NCBI GenBank assembly: GCA_963565915.1
Contig: OY751492.1
Coordinates: 1,736,001-1,800,000 of the forward strand
Origin: Entoloma clypeatum
Taxonomy: Eukaryota; Basidiomycota; Agaricomycetes; Agaricales; Entolomataceae
Direction: 5' to 3'
DNA length: 64,000 nucleotides
Below the pieces are notes generated by a model, which saw only the letters and a program-made list of their open reading frames with translations, made no database searches and was not told where the DNA came from. Within the stretch, counting starts at the first letter, position 1. Every line of letters begins with the position of its first letter. Positions 53,952-64,000 of the stretch are shown in pieces. The position numbers and the translations under genes were made by a program.

Positions 53952-54410
53952 TAGTGTTCAAGGGTTCAGTCCAGTCCGGTTTTTTGACCAAAAACTGATG
54001 AACTGGAGACTGGCAGTTCTTTTTTTTTTTCTCAAAGTCTGAAAAAACTGGACTGGACTGGTAAAGACTGGTTTAAACCAGTTTAAACTGGTAAAATCCT
54101 CAACCATTTATAAATTTACAAAAGCCTGTTTTTTCAATCAAAAACTTGAAAATATACTCAATTTGTTACCATAAAAGTACAGTTTTTGAATGAATATATG
54201 GTCAAAAACTGGAACCAGTTCATATTTTTCAGATCCAAAACTAGAACTGGGGGTGAACCAGTCCAATTTGTTTTTCCAAATTTGGAGAGACTGGAGACTG
54301 GTTGAGCTAAAAATCAGGGAAACCTGAACTGCCAGTTCAGGTCTCTTCCAGTCCAGTCCAGTCCAGTTCAGGTTCATTTTCCAGTTCATAAGACTGAACC
54401 CTCGAACACT
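53952..54410 (-). mobile_element. AGTGTT fold-back element, complete copy
   Basis: Left tagtgttcaagggttcagtcc, right aagactgaaccctcgaacacta. Reverse-complement relative of 53146-53690. Confidence 0.8.
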
Positions 54411-54481
54411 AACAACCACCCTCCATGCCCAAAGGCTGCCTCTTGTGCCCCAAGACCTCCACTCATGCCGGATGACCTACC

Positions 54482-55558
54482 GAGTGATGGACAGGGGTAT
54501 CCCACGGGTAAAAGAATTGTGCCTTACCCTTACCCTCGAAAAACCGTACCCCTTGCTGAGGGTAAGAAACCCTCACCTACGGGTGAGGGTTTTTGAGAGT
54601 ATGTGGGGGTACAGAATACCTGTGGGATGGCACCCAAGGGTGACACCCCTTGGTGCTACGTGTCCTGCCTGCATGCCATCGCGGACCTCCGCATGTTCAT
54701 GGGGGTGCACACGCAACCCCCCCTCACTCCTCACACACATGTCGTGTCCATCCGGTTGTGATCTCCCAGCCCACCTCCCCCTCTCTGGCCACTGTCTTCG
54801 TCTCCCATGCCATTTGGCGGATGGGTAGGTGGTGGCAGTGGGCAAGTATAGGATGGTGGGCAGTGGTTGGGCACGAGTCGAGGTTGTTAGGCGCAAGTTG
54901 AGGTTGTTGGGTGTGAGTGGCAGCAGTTCGGTGCAAGTTGAGGTTGTTGGGCATGAGTGATGGCAGTTGGGTGTGAAGAGCGTGAGTGAGGGCTGTTGGG
55001 CATGAGTAAAGGCCATCGGGCAAGAAGGGCAGTCTTTGGGTGCAAAGGGAGGTTGTTGGGCAAGAAGGGAGGTCGTTGGGTGTGAGTGAAGGCCGTTGGG
55101 CAAGAAGGGGGGCCGTTGGGCATGAGTGAGGGCCATTGGGTGTGAGTATCGGCTGTTGGGTGTGAAGGGAGGTTGTTTGGCGTGAGTTGAGGTCATTGGG
55201 CACAAGTGAGGACCGTTGGGCATGAGTCAATGCTGTTGGGTGTCAGTATCAGCTGTTGGGTGCAAAGGGAGGTCGTTCGGCGCGAGTTGAGGTCGTTGGG
55301 CACGAATAGTGGCAGTTTAGCATGAAAGGTGGCTGTTGGAAGGACGTCTGGGTGGGAGGAGAAAAGTGTCGATCACTTAAACTTCAACTTCAACTTGTTG
55401 ATCATTGATTGTTTGGCTCAACCAAATATCATGTGACCCCCCAAACCCGTCCGAAAGGGTACGGGTTTTTGGAGGGTGAGAAATTCTGATCCTCACCCTT
55501 ACTCTCCCTCACCCTTCCCCAAAACCCTGAGGGCTTTGCATACCCTTGTCCATCACTA
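54482..55558. mobile_element. Element with AGTGATGGACA termini, enclosing 20-nt array 7
   Basis: Left end gagtgatggacaggggtatcc, right end catacccttgtccatcacta: about 19-bp inverted termini. Next to both ends are gggtaagggtgag-type words in both orientations that could pair. The middle holds array 7. Coding capacity is not evident. Confidence 0.6.
54860..55345 (+). repeat. 20-nt-period minisatellite array 7
   Basis: About 24 units; ten consecutive units from about 55118 are exactly 20 nt each (gttgggcatgagtgagggcc, attgggtgtgagtatcggct, gttgggtgtgaagggaggtt and so on). Confidence 0.9.
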
Positions 55559-55649
55559 GACCTACCTTCATGCTGAACAGCTCCCTTTCATGCCCAATGG
55601 CCCCCCTTGACCTCCCCTCATCACCAATGGCCTCCACTCGTGCCTAGAC

Positions 55650-55800
55650 AATGGCACGGGCACTCCTGCAGGTACTCCAATGCTGACCTGTACCTGTACC
55701 TGCATGGGTAGCAACCCATCAACCTGTGGGTAGATGGGGCACAGGTATGTGCAGGTGGCAACGGTTTTGGGTTTCTGTGCGGGTTTTTGTAGGAGACAAA
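55650..55800. repeat. CACCTGTACC-type fold-back segment
   Basis: Complementary words such as acctgtacctgtacctgcatgg and gcacaggtatgtgcaggtgg. Similar pieces occur at 56585-56680 and 57300-57420. Confidence 0.5.
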
Positions 55801-55919
55801 ACATGATGAATTAAATTACAAAAAAAAAAACTACGAGACGTGTGTGGCATGCACACGTCATCCTACACCCTGCTGGGGACTTGTCATCCCCAGCCCCATC
55901 CTTCCTGCTCCTCCCCTCC

Positions 55920-56530
55920 TCCGGGTGCAAGTTGGGCATGATATGTGGCCATTCAGTAAAAGTGGAGGGTGATGGGTGCAAAAGGTGGGCATACGGCATG
56001 AGTGGAGGGCATAGGGTGCGAGAGGTGGCCGTTGGACACGAGAGGCAGCCATTGGGGGCACTTGAGGGCATGGGGGTGAGTGACAGCATGAGAGAAGACT
56101 GCTGGGGGCGAATGGAGGGCACAGGGCATGAGAGGCAGCCATGGGGCACAAGTGGCAGGTGTTTGGGGCAAGTGGTGGCCGTTAGACATGAGAGGTGGCC
56201 ATTGGGTGAGAGGTGACCATTGGGGGTGAGAGGCAGCCGTTGGGGACGAGTCAAGGGCATGGGGAAGAGTGGGGCCATTGGGGGTGAGTGGGGGCGTCTG
56301 GACATGAGCAGGGGCCGTTGGGCATGAGGAGTGGGTGTTGACTCAAGATGGGGGGCGTTGGGGGCAAGAGGCAGCTGTTGGCACAAGAGACAGCCATTGG
56401 GTAAGACTGGGGGCCATTGGGCATGACTGGAGGCCATTGGACAAGGGGCAGCTGTTGGGCTTGACTGGAGGCTGTTGAGGCTCAATTTGAAGCCGTTGGA
56501 GACAGGGAGCAGCCGTTGGAGACAGTGGTT
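55920..56530 (+). repeat. 20-nt-period minisatellite array 8
   Basis: About 30 units of the attgggcatgagaggcagcc type. Spacing is mostly 20 nt with some 18-22. Confidence 0.85.
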
Positions 56531-56689
56531 GTGCACCAGAGATGACAGTGGTGGTGTGCAAGCCACGTCAGAGCATGATGTGTGACAGGTACCATTACGG
56601 GTTGCGGGTTGCAAAATCACAACCCATACCCATACCTGTGGATACCTGTATCCACGCAGGTTACCTGTATCTGTGCTATTGTCTACTCA

Positions 56690-57220
56690 TCCCCAATGGC
56701 CTCCCCTCATTCCCAATCACATCCCACAGCTGCCCATCATGCCCCAAGACCTCCACTCACGCTGGATGACCTCCCTTCATACAGAATGGCCCTCTTTCAT
56801 GCCGAATGGCCCCCCATTGGCCTTCCACCATCTCCAACAACCACCCCCCATGCCCAATGGCTGCCCCTCGACCTCCACTTGTGCCCAACAGCCATCTCTC
56901 GTCCCCAATGACCGCCTCTCATGCCCAATAACCTCCCTTTGTGCCCAACAGCCTCTCTTTGTACCCAACAGCCATGTCTCATGCCTAACAATCCCCACTC
57001 GCATATAACGGCCCCCACTTGTGCCCAGTGGCTATATCTCATGCCCAATGGACTCCCTTTGTGCCCAACAGCCGTGTCTTGTGCCGACCGGCCACCACAC
57101 TTGTGTATAATGGCCCCCACTATTGGCCTCCTCGCCTACCCAACAGCTGTCTCGCATACCCAATACCCTCCTCTTGTACCCAACAGCCACTGGCACCAAC
57201 CCAGCACCTGCCCCCACCAT
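56690..57220 (-). repeat. 20-nt-period minisatellite array 9
   Basis: Units such as gcccaacagccgtgtcttgt and acccaacagccatgtctcat, spaced 20 nt. Opposite orientation to array 8. Confidence 0.85.
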
Positions 57221-58443
57221 AGCACCCCCTCTCACCCACAAACACAAGGTGGGGGTAGCATAATCAATTAATTAATTATATAGTTTTAATATATATAATG
57301 TCCACAAAACCTGCTTGGGCACCTGTACCCTCCAATTCCACCTGCACCTGCTGGGTATCAACCCATGGGTCATGGGTCACTCCTGATATGGGTATGAGTA
57401 CAGGGAGAGCTCTGGGTATCTGTGGAAGGCCTCCCTTTGTGCCCAATAGCCTTTCTTTGTGCCCAACAGCTGTGTCTAGTGTTTTAAAGTCCGGTCCGGT
57501 CTTGTTTTTGACCCCCAAAAAGGGAAGACCGCTAACTACCTTAACAAGTTAATTGTTCCGCTGCAGATATTGCTATCATCTCTCTTTCCACCGATTATAT
57601 ACACAAATAGGTTCTATGTGCAGAGGAATACAGGGAAACAAGCCATTGTTACAGTATCACTGGGGGCTTGGGGGCTTGTGGCATGGTGGCGGCATCACAA
57701 CAATGGTGGAAGAGGATGGGATTGAAAAGAACAAAAAAAAAATCAAACCAAGTACAAATGTGGTCACATGACTTTGTCCATTGTTGAACTTCAATCAACG
57801 TTCATCGCCGTGCTCAACACGATCCTTGCCTCCTACAGCAGACTCAACCTCCGAGTCTATTGGCCAACATTCCAGGGATGGAAATTTAGAGGGTATGTTG
57901 TTAGTATGCTGTATTCTAATTCTTGCATAAATATAATACACTGTGTTGATATTCCAACTGATGTCCAATGTGATGCCATGGACTTGGTCAGAACTAAGTT
58001 TCTGTGAGTTATTGCACTATGGACACCATAGAACTAGCAGTCTAGGCACACTGTGATACTGTTGACACTATGCATGCTATGGGTTGCTCTCGGCTAAGGT
58101 GGGTTGCTATGGGTGCTGTCAGCTAGATCAGGGTGCTATGACAGGCTATGGGAAAAATCAGGGTTTGCTGATGTTCAGGGTGAGTTTATTGAACAAAGAC
58201 ATCATCTTGAATGCTTGAATCCTCTCCAGGGAGGTGAGTCTTACGTTCGCAAGGGGGATCAGACGGATCAGGTGGGCCCTTTGTGAAGGGGAAGCAGGTC
58301 CTGGAGGCGCCTCCTCAGTCATCATCGGAAAATGATTTATATATATACAGTGAAGAGAGAGACGGGGACGAAAGGTCGAAATAACTCAAAAAGGGCAGCG
58401 TGGACTGGCCACCTTGAAAAAGTGAGAATGAAAATAATTTACT
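57221..58443. other. Unassigned region
   Basis: Contains a truncated AGTGTT fold-back end (57477-57535), a CACCTG-type piece (57300-57420) and short plus ORFs (57768-58007, 58104-58286) without recognisable motifs. Confidence 0.4.
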
Positions 58444-58485
58444 CAAACACGCGTGTCTACTGTACCATTTCGTTCAATTCGGCAG
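58444..58485 (+). repeat. Left terminal inverted repeat of the Ulp1-DDE transposon
   Basis: CAAACACGCG, a short variable step, then a 27-bp block matching the right end in inverted orientation. Confidence 0.85.
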
Positions 58486-58751
58486 TCACGCGTCACGGTG
58501 CTTTTCGAATCGCTGAAATGTCACGATCATCACGGCGATTTTAGCTGGGTGCCGAAACTGTTTTGGAAAGTCAAAAAAAAGGTTGAAAAATGATTTAAAA
58601 ATCGCGAAAAAATTCTCCGTAGTGTATTTTAATGTATTTCAGCTTCTGTGGGTAGTAACTTCAAGAGAGAAGTATTTACAAATTGGCACTTGAAGCTCGA
58701 AGTCTGATGTCACCGAAGCCAAATAGGGATGCACTGCCGCATTTCGACCGC

Positions 58752-61700
58752 TCAACCATCGATAAGGTGGACGCTATCGTCCTTCCAATCGTCTTTGTCA
58801 TCATGCCGCCAAAATGACCTTGCGTCATACATCTTGTTTGTGTACTTTGTCCGTTTTCCTCTTCCGCTTTCTCCTGGTGCCACTGGCAGCTCCTTTGCCT
58901 TCTCAGGAATTTCAACACCCAAGGTGGTGGCTGGAAGATTCTCATCGTTATTCTCTGCATCTGCAAGAGATGTCAAGGTTCCAGTTTTTCGAGTGCCCAC
59001 AATGGGAGGTATGTGATCCTTCGTCATTGCCGTGACAAGAGTTTCAAGTGATAGATCACTATCATCCGCGTCTTCGTCTTCAAGGTGGGTATCAGGTTCT
59101 ACATCTTCTGGCAAGGTTTCAGTGGGAGCGGGAAGGTGCTGGTCGTCGTTTTGGCCTTTGGTAAGCTCTTCCCAAAACTCAGGGTTCGTGTTCTTCATAT
59201 TTCGCAGTGCGTCGCGCGCCTTGAAGCTCGTCAAGCAGGTGTACGATAAATCCCACCCACGCACAAGACATCCTTCAAATGCCTGGGACGTTTTCATAAG
59301 TAAGGCAGAGACTGATTGGACACCGATATACCTTCTTAACGAGCCCTTTGTTTTGTAGCACCTGATATGCATTCCACATCCACCGAACGCTGCGATCGCG
59401 CAGGACTCCGAGGGTGTCTTTGAGGATTGGTGTGGAGTCACCTGCATTCAGCGCCAACAGGAATTCATTGACAATATCTTCATGGTACGATTTCCTTATC
59501 GACAGTTTGAGTGGCCGTTGAATACCAACATCACAGGGCTGGTGAACACCGGTGCAGCCGCCTGGCACATAATCAAGAAGAATGTTGGGATGGTTTTCGC
59601 GCATCCATCCACGAAACTCCTCCGAACGATGGACGGACCAGACATCAATCTGCCACAGGGATCTCTGGGAAGGGGGGAGGGAGAATTCGACTTTTCTTTG
59701 CTCGAAATACGGTGTGAGGATGTCGTTTACGAATGATCGCATTGTGTCTTGATTTGACCAGTATGTCTTTGTTCCAGAGAACTCAAACTTGAAACCTGCT
59801 TTTATCGTGTCGTCATAGCTAGGCGAGGTTGCAGCAGGCAAAGACAGCTTTGTTTTGCCTTGGTATATCGCTTGGAATGGCAGGACTGTTCCATCAGCAG
59901 CAATGGAAACCATCAATGTGAATGCTCGCTTTTCATCTACTCCAACGACAGCCACTTGCTTGGAGCCTGTCTCGGTCCATGTCATCCGGTTCCCCGGCGC
60001 ATAGATGATTTGTGTCTGGTCCGAATTCACATAGAGTACAGCAGGTATGTCTTCTTCTTTGATCTTGTATGCCTTTCGGAAGAATGACCGTTCGCATTGA
60101 TCTTCCCAGTCCTTAGGACGCTTCTGTGCAGCTTGGGTGGCTTTTCGAAGGCTCCATGAAAGTTGTGCATGCAAGAACTTGCGCACGAAGGAATCGGAGA
60201 CACGGAAAGTCGAGCCGTCTTTGAATTTTTTGTCGAAGATGGAAGGGTCCATTTGAATAATCGTTGCCGCAATAATTGCATGAGCTGTGATAAGGTTTAC
60301 GGTTGCACCATTCCTCCGCAAAAAGGTAAGCTGTTGTTTGATTGCTTCGACAATTTCAGGATGTGTTGACTGAAAATAATGTGTTAGAATGTCAAACAAC
60401 GCAATATGATCACCGGCGTACCAGTATCCCTCGACGTCCTCCATTACTATGACCAGGACTATTGCCGTCTTCGACTCTCCGCAGGACTGACTCTTTCCAC
60501 TGAGCTTTTCCGCTTGAACGGTCAATCCATCCATCAATTGTAGTTCGGTTAATCTTGGCAAATGTTACTGGATCACACTTCCTCAGCCTGTTTGCGATGT
60601 CTGATGCCCCCATCTTGGGGCCCACCTGCTTCGCAGCCATCACAATTTGGGTCCAACAAAATGGTGTGAGCCAGTTATGATATTTGGCAGGACGAGGTTC
60701 GTGTTTCCGTTTCCAACCTTGGGGTTTACGCTTCTGAGTATGGATCTTTTCTTGTAGTTTCCTTGCTGGTCGCGTCAACTCGGCAGTCTGCTGTTTAGTC
60801 ATTCGGACACTTGGATCCATGGAATCTTCGAGTTGCATTTCAGTAATCTATTTATTCTGGTTAGACGTTTTGCTTAATCTTTGGTCTGACCTCACCTTTC
60901 GCTTAGACCCCCTTGGACTGCGTACACCAGCCCTGATCTCCTGGTTCTTCTGCAACCGCCTTCTTCTCTGTTGACGAAGACGTGCCAGCTCTCTTTCATG
61001 CTGCTTCTTCTTGATCTCCCGTTTTTTTTGGCTATGATCATCAAGTGACCTCATGTTCGCAGCCATTTCAATCTCTCTTTCAAAGTACGCCTTCTTATCT
61101 TCTGTCGTCCCCTTCGAAAAGTATTTGAGTAATCCAAATTTCGGATCTTCACCTAGGTCTTCAGCATCTTGTGCAGTTGTAAATGCGTTCCGAATGGCTG
61201 AAGCAACTGTTTTAAGTTTTGGCCTTTTCTCCTGAGCTGCTTGAGGCGATCCTTCAGGCATCAAGGTTCGCTTTGAGCTGGTTGCTATCTGAGGGGTGAC
61301 TGGACGAGAAGATGGGGTGTCTGCATGAGCCGACAGAAATGTCTGATCTGTTTGCAATGTTTCGGTTGGGCTTGAGGGTGAGATGATTAAATCTGTAGCC
61401 CCCCCTTCAGCCCAATGTTCATCTTCGATAGTAGCTACCCCTCGGAGACCATGGTGGGCTATAACCTCTATGTCATCCTCGGATGACTCTGTGCCAGCAT
61501 TCGCTTCAAAGGTGAACTTGTATCGCTCAGCAGTTGCATCGAAGGACTAATATTTATCAATAAAAAGGTCTTATCAGTCGTGACCTTCTCTTACCTTCTC
61601 ACTATGGCGTTCTGCAACCCGAAGAAACATCCTCAATCTCTCATCTGCGACGGCACCAGGATCCACGAGTGAATAGGTTTTTGGGAAGAGAAAGGTTGCG

Positions 61701-62743
61701 AGGGCAATCCATGCCAAGATTCCACATGAATGGCCATCTCTCTGGCGCGTGATTGGAAGGAAGCTCGAAGTGAAGTGTCTGCTGGTGTGGTGATGAATCC
61801 ACCAGGTAAGAGCATTCTCGATGTCTTCATCAATTGTGCCCCCCATTGAATCCCCATAGAGAATCCTCAAGGACTTGAAATCAACGACGAGAGCAACCCA
61901 ATGATTTTCTCTGACATTGGTGATCGTTACGAACATGTCAAGGATGCCGGTTGCCAGTTCTTGTCCCTTTTCTCGGATCCAGGCGCAGTTGCGCGCTGCT
62001 GCATAATGTTCTGTCCTGTCGACCATCTGATGTACGTCAATAAGTTTCTTCATAAAAGAGGCGTCACTGATGCCGATCCCGTCCTCTCTTCTCTTGCTCA
62101 AAACCTCCCGTCTAAGTAAATGAAGCATTTGGTTCTCGTGTTCATCCGAGAGCCAGTTCTTTGTTAGATATGTTGCCAGATGGTCTGTTGTTACCGCGGC
62201 TGGGAAACCATTGATGTCACTAGCCCACGAAATGCATGCCAGTTCATTGTAGACCTTTTTGATCAAGGATTTCGTGTCAGTATGTTGCCTATGACTCCCT
62301 TGTTTCTGCAGGCTTTCCTCTGCATCAACCCACGTCTTCTTCAATGGCCGTAGATGGAAGACTTGTATCCAGTAGGAAATGACCCAGGTAGGTAGTCGCT
62401 CCGCATGGTGTCCTGGTGCATGCAGACAGAGTATCGATCGCGACCGTGACAGATTCTTCGCTCCAATCAGCATGTTGAGCACGGCGAGTGGGGGAGTTGG
62501 GATGGCCTGAATATCTGTAATGCTGGTAATTGATGGTGCGAGGTCGGAGAGGATTTTTTCAGATGGGTCAATGGAGCCGTCAAATGCTTGGGCTGCTGCA
62601 GGAAGCCGAAACTGTAAAAAGTCCAAGATGGACATGTCTCGCTCTGGTAAGATTCTCTTCTTGAGTTCAGGAGGGATTATCGGCAGCTGATTATCTTCCA
62701 TCATTGCGCTTGGAATAATGCTGAGGACAACAGCGTAATGCAA
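58752..62743 (-). CDS. Fusion protein: Ulp1-like cysteine protease, coiled coil, HTH and DDE transposase
   Basis: Five exons, 61595-62743, 60896-61546, 60422-60847, 59332-60369 and 58752-59282, have lengths divisible by three and are parted by GT-AG introns of 48, 48, 52 and 49 nt, giving 1264 residues (a start at ATG 62704, MMEDNQ, is also possible). Residues 260-350 form a C48/Ulp1 protease core: ENHWVAL (His281), YGDSMG (Asp298), QRDGHSCGI (Gln334, Cys340), all catalytic residues present. Then an acidic linker, a basic coiled coil (about 530-580), a bipartite basic stretch (KRKPQGWKRKHEPRP), a helix-turn-helix-like segment, and a DDE_1/pogo-like core: NSDQTQ (Asp about 859), WQIDVWSVH (984), HQPCDVGIQ (1022). 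An acidic C-terminus follows. No stop or frameshift is seen. The fusion rests on splice inference; two adjacent genes are the alternative. Confidence 0.82.
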
Positions 62744-62949
62744 CGAAAGGTTGCTACCAAGTAGAATAAACTTTTAGCCTACATCTACGTACCTCAGTAC
62801 CTATTTCATATTTAGATTTCGTACCTCAACATGTGGATAGTTACCTCTTGAAAATCTGGGGTAACCTGCTGAAAAAAAAAGGTTGTCACGGTGAACTCAG
62901 CGGGCTGCCGAAACCAAAATTTCGGCAGGGCCGTCACGCATCACAGGGC

Positions 62950-62989
62950 CTGCCGAATTGAACGAAATGGTACAGTATTCGCGTGTTTG
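62950..62989 (-). repeat. Right terminal inverted repeat of the Ulp1-DDE transposon
   Basis: Inverted match of 58444-58485. The block 62905-62928 just inside adds a ctgccgaaa...tttcggcag palindrome. Confidence 0.85.
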
Positions 62990-63084
62990 GACATGTTATC
63001 TATTGAAGGCGGCCCATTCCGCTGCCCACATCTTATCGCGGATGGCCCTAGGGGGCTTTCGGTCCTGCTTGAGAGTACAAACCT

Positions 63085-64000
63085 GTATTTTTACAATTCA
63101 GCCGCTCAACATAACATTACCACGTGCAGGGATGACTCACTCCTCTTGAAGTTGGAGTGGGATAGTTGCAAAAAATTTTCGCCAACCGGCTGGCAACGCA
63201 ACAGTCATCGTCGATTATGCATGGCTTGCCTACGCCACCCTGACCCCGTCTGCACTGGCGGCCCGGGGGGCCTTCTACAGGAGAGGCTGCTTGGGCAGCG
63301 CCGGTGACACATAAAACGATGGAAAAGACGAGACCGGGGGAGAAGTGCATAGTAAGGAGAATAGGTGCTTGGTGGACTGATTCGAGTGAGTGCAATGTTC
63401 GATCACTGAGTCGGACACTTGCTGTGCTGAATGTGGCCAATGGCCTCAGCATCCTTTTATATCCCCAACGCCAATTACCGACTTGCAGATCAATGGAGAA
63501 ATTTTCGGAAGAAGCAGTGAGAATTGGAAGCCTTGAGCCAAGTCGGCTGTGGAAGAAGGTCAGGGATACAGTACTGCCGGTCAGAAATATCTGTGAATCC
63601 TCAAGTATCTTGACTGGCAGCGCACCCGTGTGGAGGATATCCACTCATCGGTGCCCTCCGCATACTAATCTTTCGCCGCCAGAATGATTCTTACGACAGG
63701 ACAATACTTACCTTACCGCTGGTGGACCTCGATTCTATGGACGTCGTACGAGGATACGAGACACGGGTTCTAGACCTCCATCTAAACCTCGGTGACACAG
63801 AGACCGCCTGCAGGGAAGCCCGAGCGGCGACACATTTATTCAAGATTCGCACATCGTCCGTCCACCGTGGCACCGCCGGATAGCTATCTGAGGTGCGAAA
63901 TTGGACCTCACCGAGCTACTAAGTACAGGCCAGCGCGCTACACATTCCGATTTTTAGACGTCGACCTCGATATGCGGCCAATTGCGAAAACGCTATGTAC
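63085..64000 (-). repeat. Right arm of the inverted duplication
   Basis: Inverted copy of 2900-3850. 63670-64000 matches 3230-2900 without a mismatch by eye. The rest is similar with indels, and the knottin mature region is strongly diverged. The duplication extends beyond the window. Confidence 0.9.
63117..63350 (-). CDS. Small secreted six-cysteine, knottin-like protein (copy 3)
   Basis: 77 residues from ATG 63350. Residues 1-22 (signal peptide) are identical to copy 1, with only about three synonymous base changes in 66 nt. The mature part is very different in sequence but keeps six Cys (33, 44, 50, 51, 61, 75; C-x10-C-x5-CC-x9-C-x13-C) and the GVSHPC tail. TATA-like TATAAAAG lies about 105 bp upstream (63453-63464). 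No intron. The glycoside-hydrolase neighbour found at the other two loci is missing; the Ulp1-DDE transposon lies there instead. Confidence 0.85.
   Translation of the reverse strand: MHFSPGLVFSIVLCVTGAAQAASPVEGPPGRQCRRGQGGVGKPCIIDDDCCVASRLAKIFCNYPTPTSRGVSHPCTW

Larger units (their letters stand above)
58444..62989 (-). mobile_element. Ulp1-DDE transposon, apparently intact
   Basis: 4546 bp between inverted termini that begin CAAACACGCG (58444-58453 and 62980-62989) and share a 26-27 bp inner block (actgtaccatttcgttcaat and on to cggcag; 58459-58485 and 62950-62976). The right end also has a palindromic pair ctgccgaaa/tttcggcag (62905-62928), and the left end has tgccgaaactg near 58550. These are likely transposase-binding sites. 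One spliced minus-strand gene fills the inside. I could not define a target duplication. It lies 127 bp from the 3' end of knottin copy 3. Confidence 0.85.

Noticed and set aside
54530..54600. TTACCC/GGGTAA-rich words as a telomere remnant
   Set aside because: The words are ggGTAAGGGTGag and not TTAGGG arrays, are few, and lie in an inverted-repeat element.
54860..57220. Long open frames on both strands (200 residues and more, Pro/Asn/His-rich) in the 20-nt arrays
   Set aside because: A 20-nt unit without stops opens several frames at once on both strands. There is no start context, domain or frame preference, so these are not called as genes.
27930..57220. Regularly spaced arrays as a CRISPR-like structure
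   Set aside because: Units are contiguous and degenerate with no repeat-spacer alternation, and the genome is fungal.
58444..62989. Pogo-type TA target duplication at the transposon ends
   Set aside because: Flanking bases at the inferred ends (ttact and gacat) do not match; exact ends need other copies.

Overview
The window is a transposon-dense stretch of a filamentous basidiomycete genome, most likely an agaricomycete. The evidence is short GT-AG introns of about 48-60 nt, a DUF6532-type gene, a Plavaka-type transposase, a chromodomain Gypsy element, Copia elements, a Tad1-like LINE and small secreted Cys-rich proteins. All calls were made by eye from sequence and translation, with no searches.

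Layout. 1-6.2 kb is the main stretch of host genes: an SGNH (CE2-like) esterase cut by the window edge, a small secreted six-cysteine knottin-like protein and a secreted glycoside-hydrolase-like protein. 7.8-22.0 kb is one DUF6532 gene split by two young LTR retrotransposons: Copia-1 (8986-14753, target duplication GGTTC) and Gypsy-1 (15130-21248, target duplication GGCAT). 22.4-25.6 kb is a Plavaka transposase transcribed divergently from that gene. 26.1-27.1 kb holds decayed inverted copies of the knottin and glycoside-hydrolase genes in the same order as at 3.6-6.2 kb. 27.9-57.5 kb is repeat-rich: arrays with a 20-nt period, palindromic ACTGG-rich fold-back elements, SINE-like units, copies of an AT-rich repeat here called R1, a 5'-truncated Gypsy-2, Copia-2 (35558-42286), a 5'-truncated LINE, a hAT relic, and a solo LTR with a MITE inside it. 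58.4-63.0 kb is an apparently intact DNA transposon whose single spliced gene joins a Ulp1-like cysteine protease to a DDE transposase. 63.1-64.0 kb is another knottin gene in a segment that matches 2.9-3.8 kb in inverted orientation; at least 300 bp of it is identical.

How it fits together. The best candidates for new biology are (i) the Ulp1-DDE fusion transposon, (ii) the knottin family, which keeps its promoter and signal peptide but varies in the mature peptide, (iii) a conserved extra ORF upstream of gag in Copia-2, and (iv) the 20-nt arrays and fold-back elements. Both Copia elements have LTRs that look identical although their pol genes are damaged, which suggests recent mobilisation in trans.
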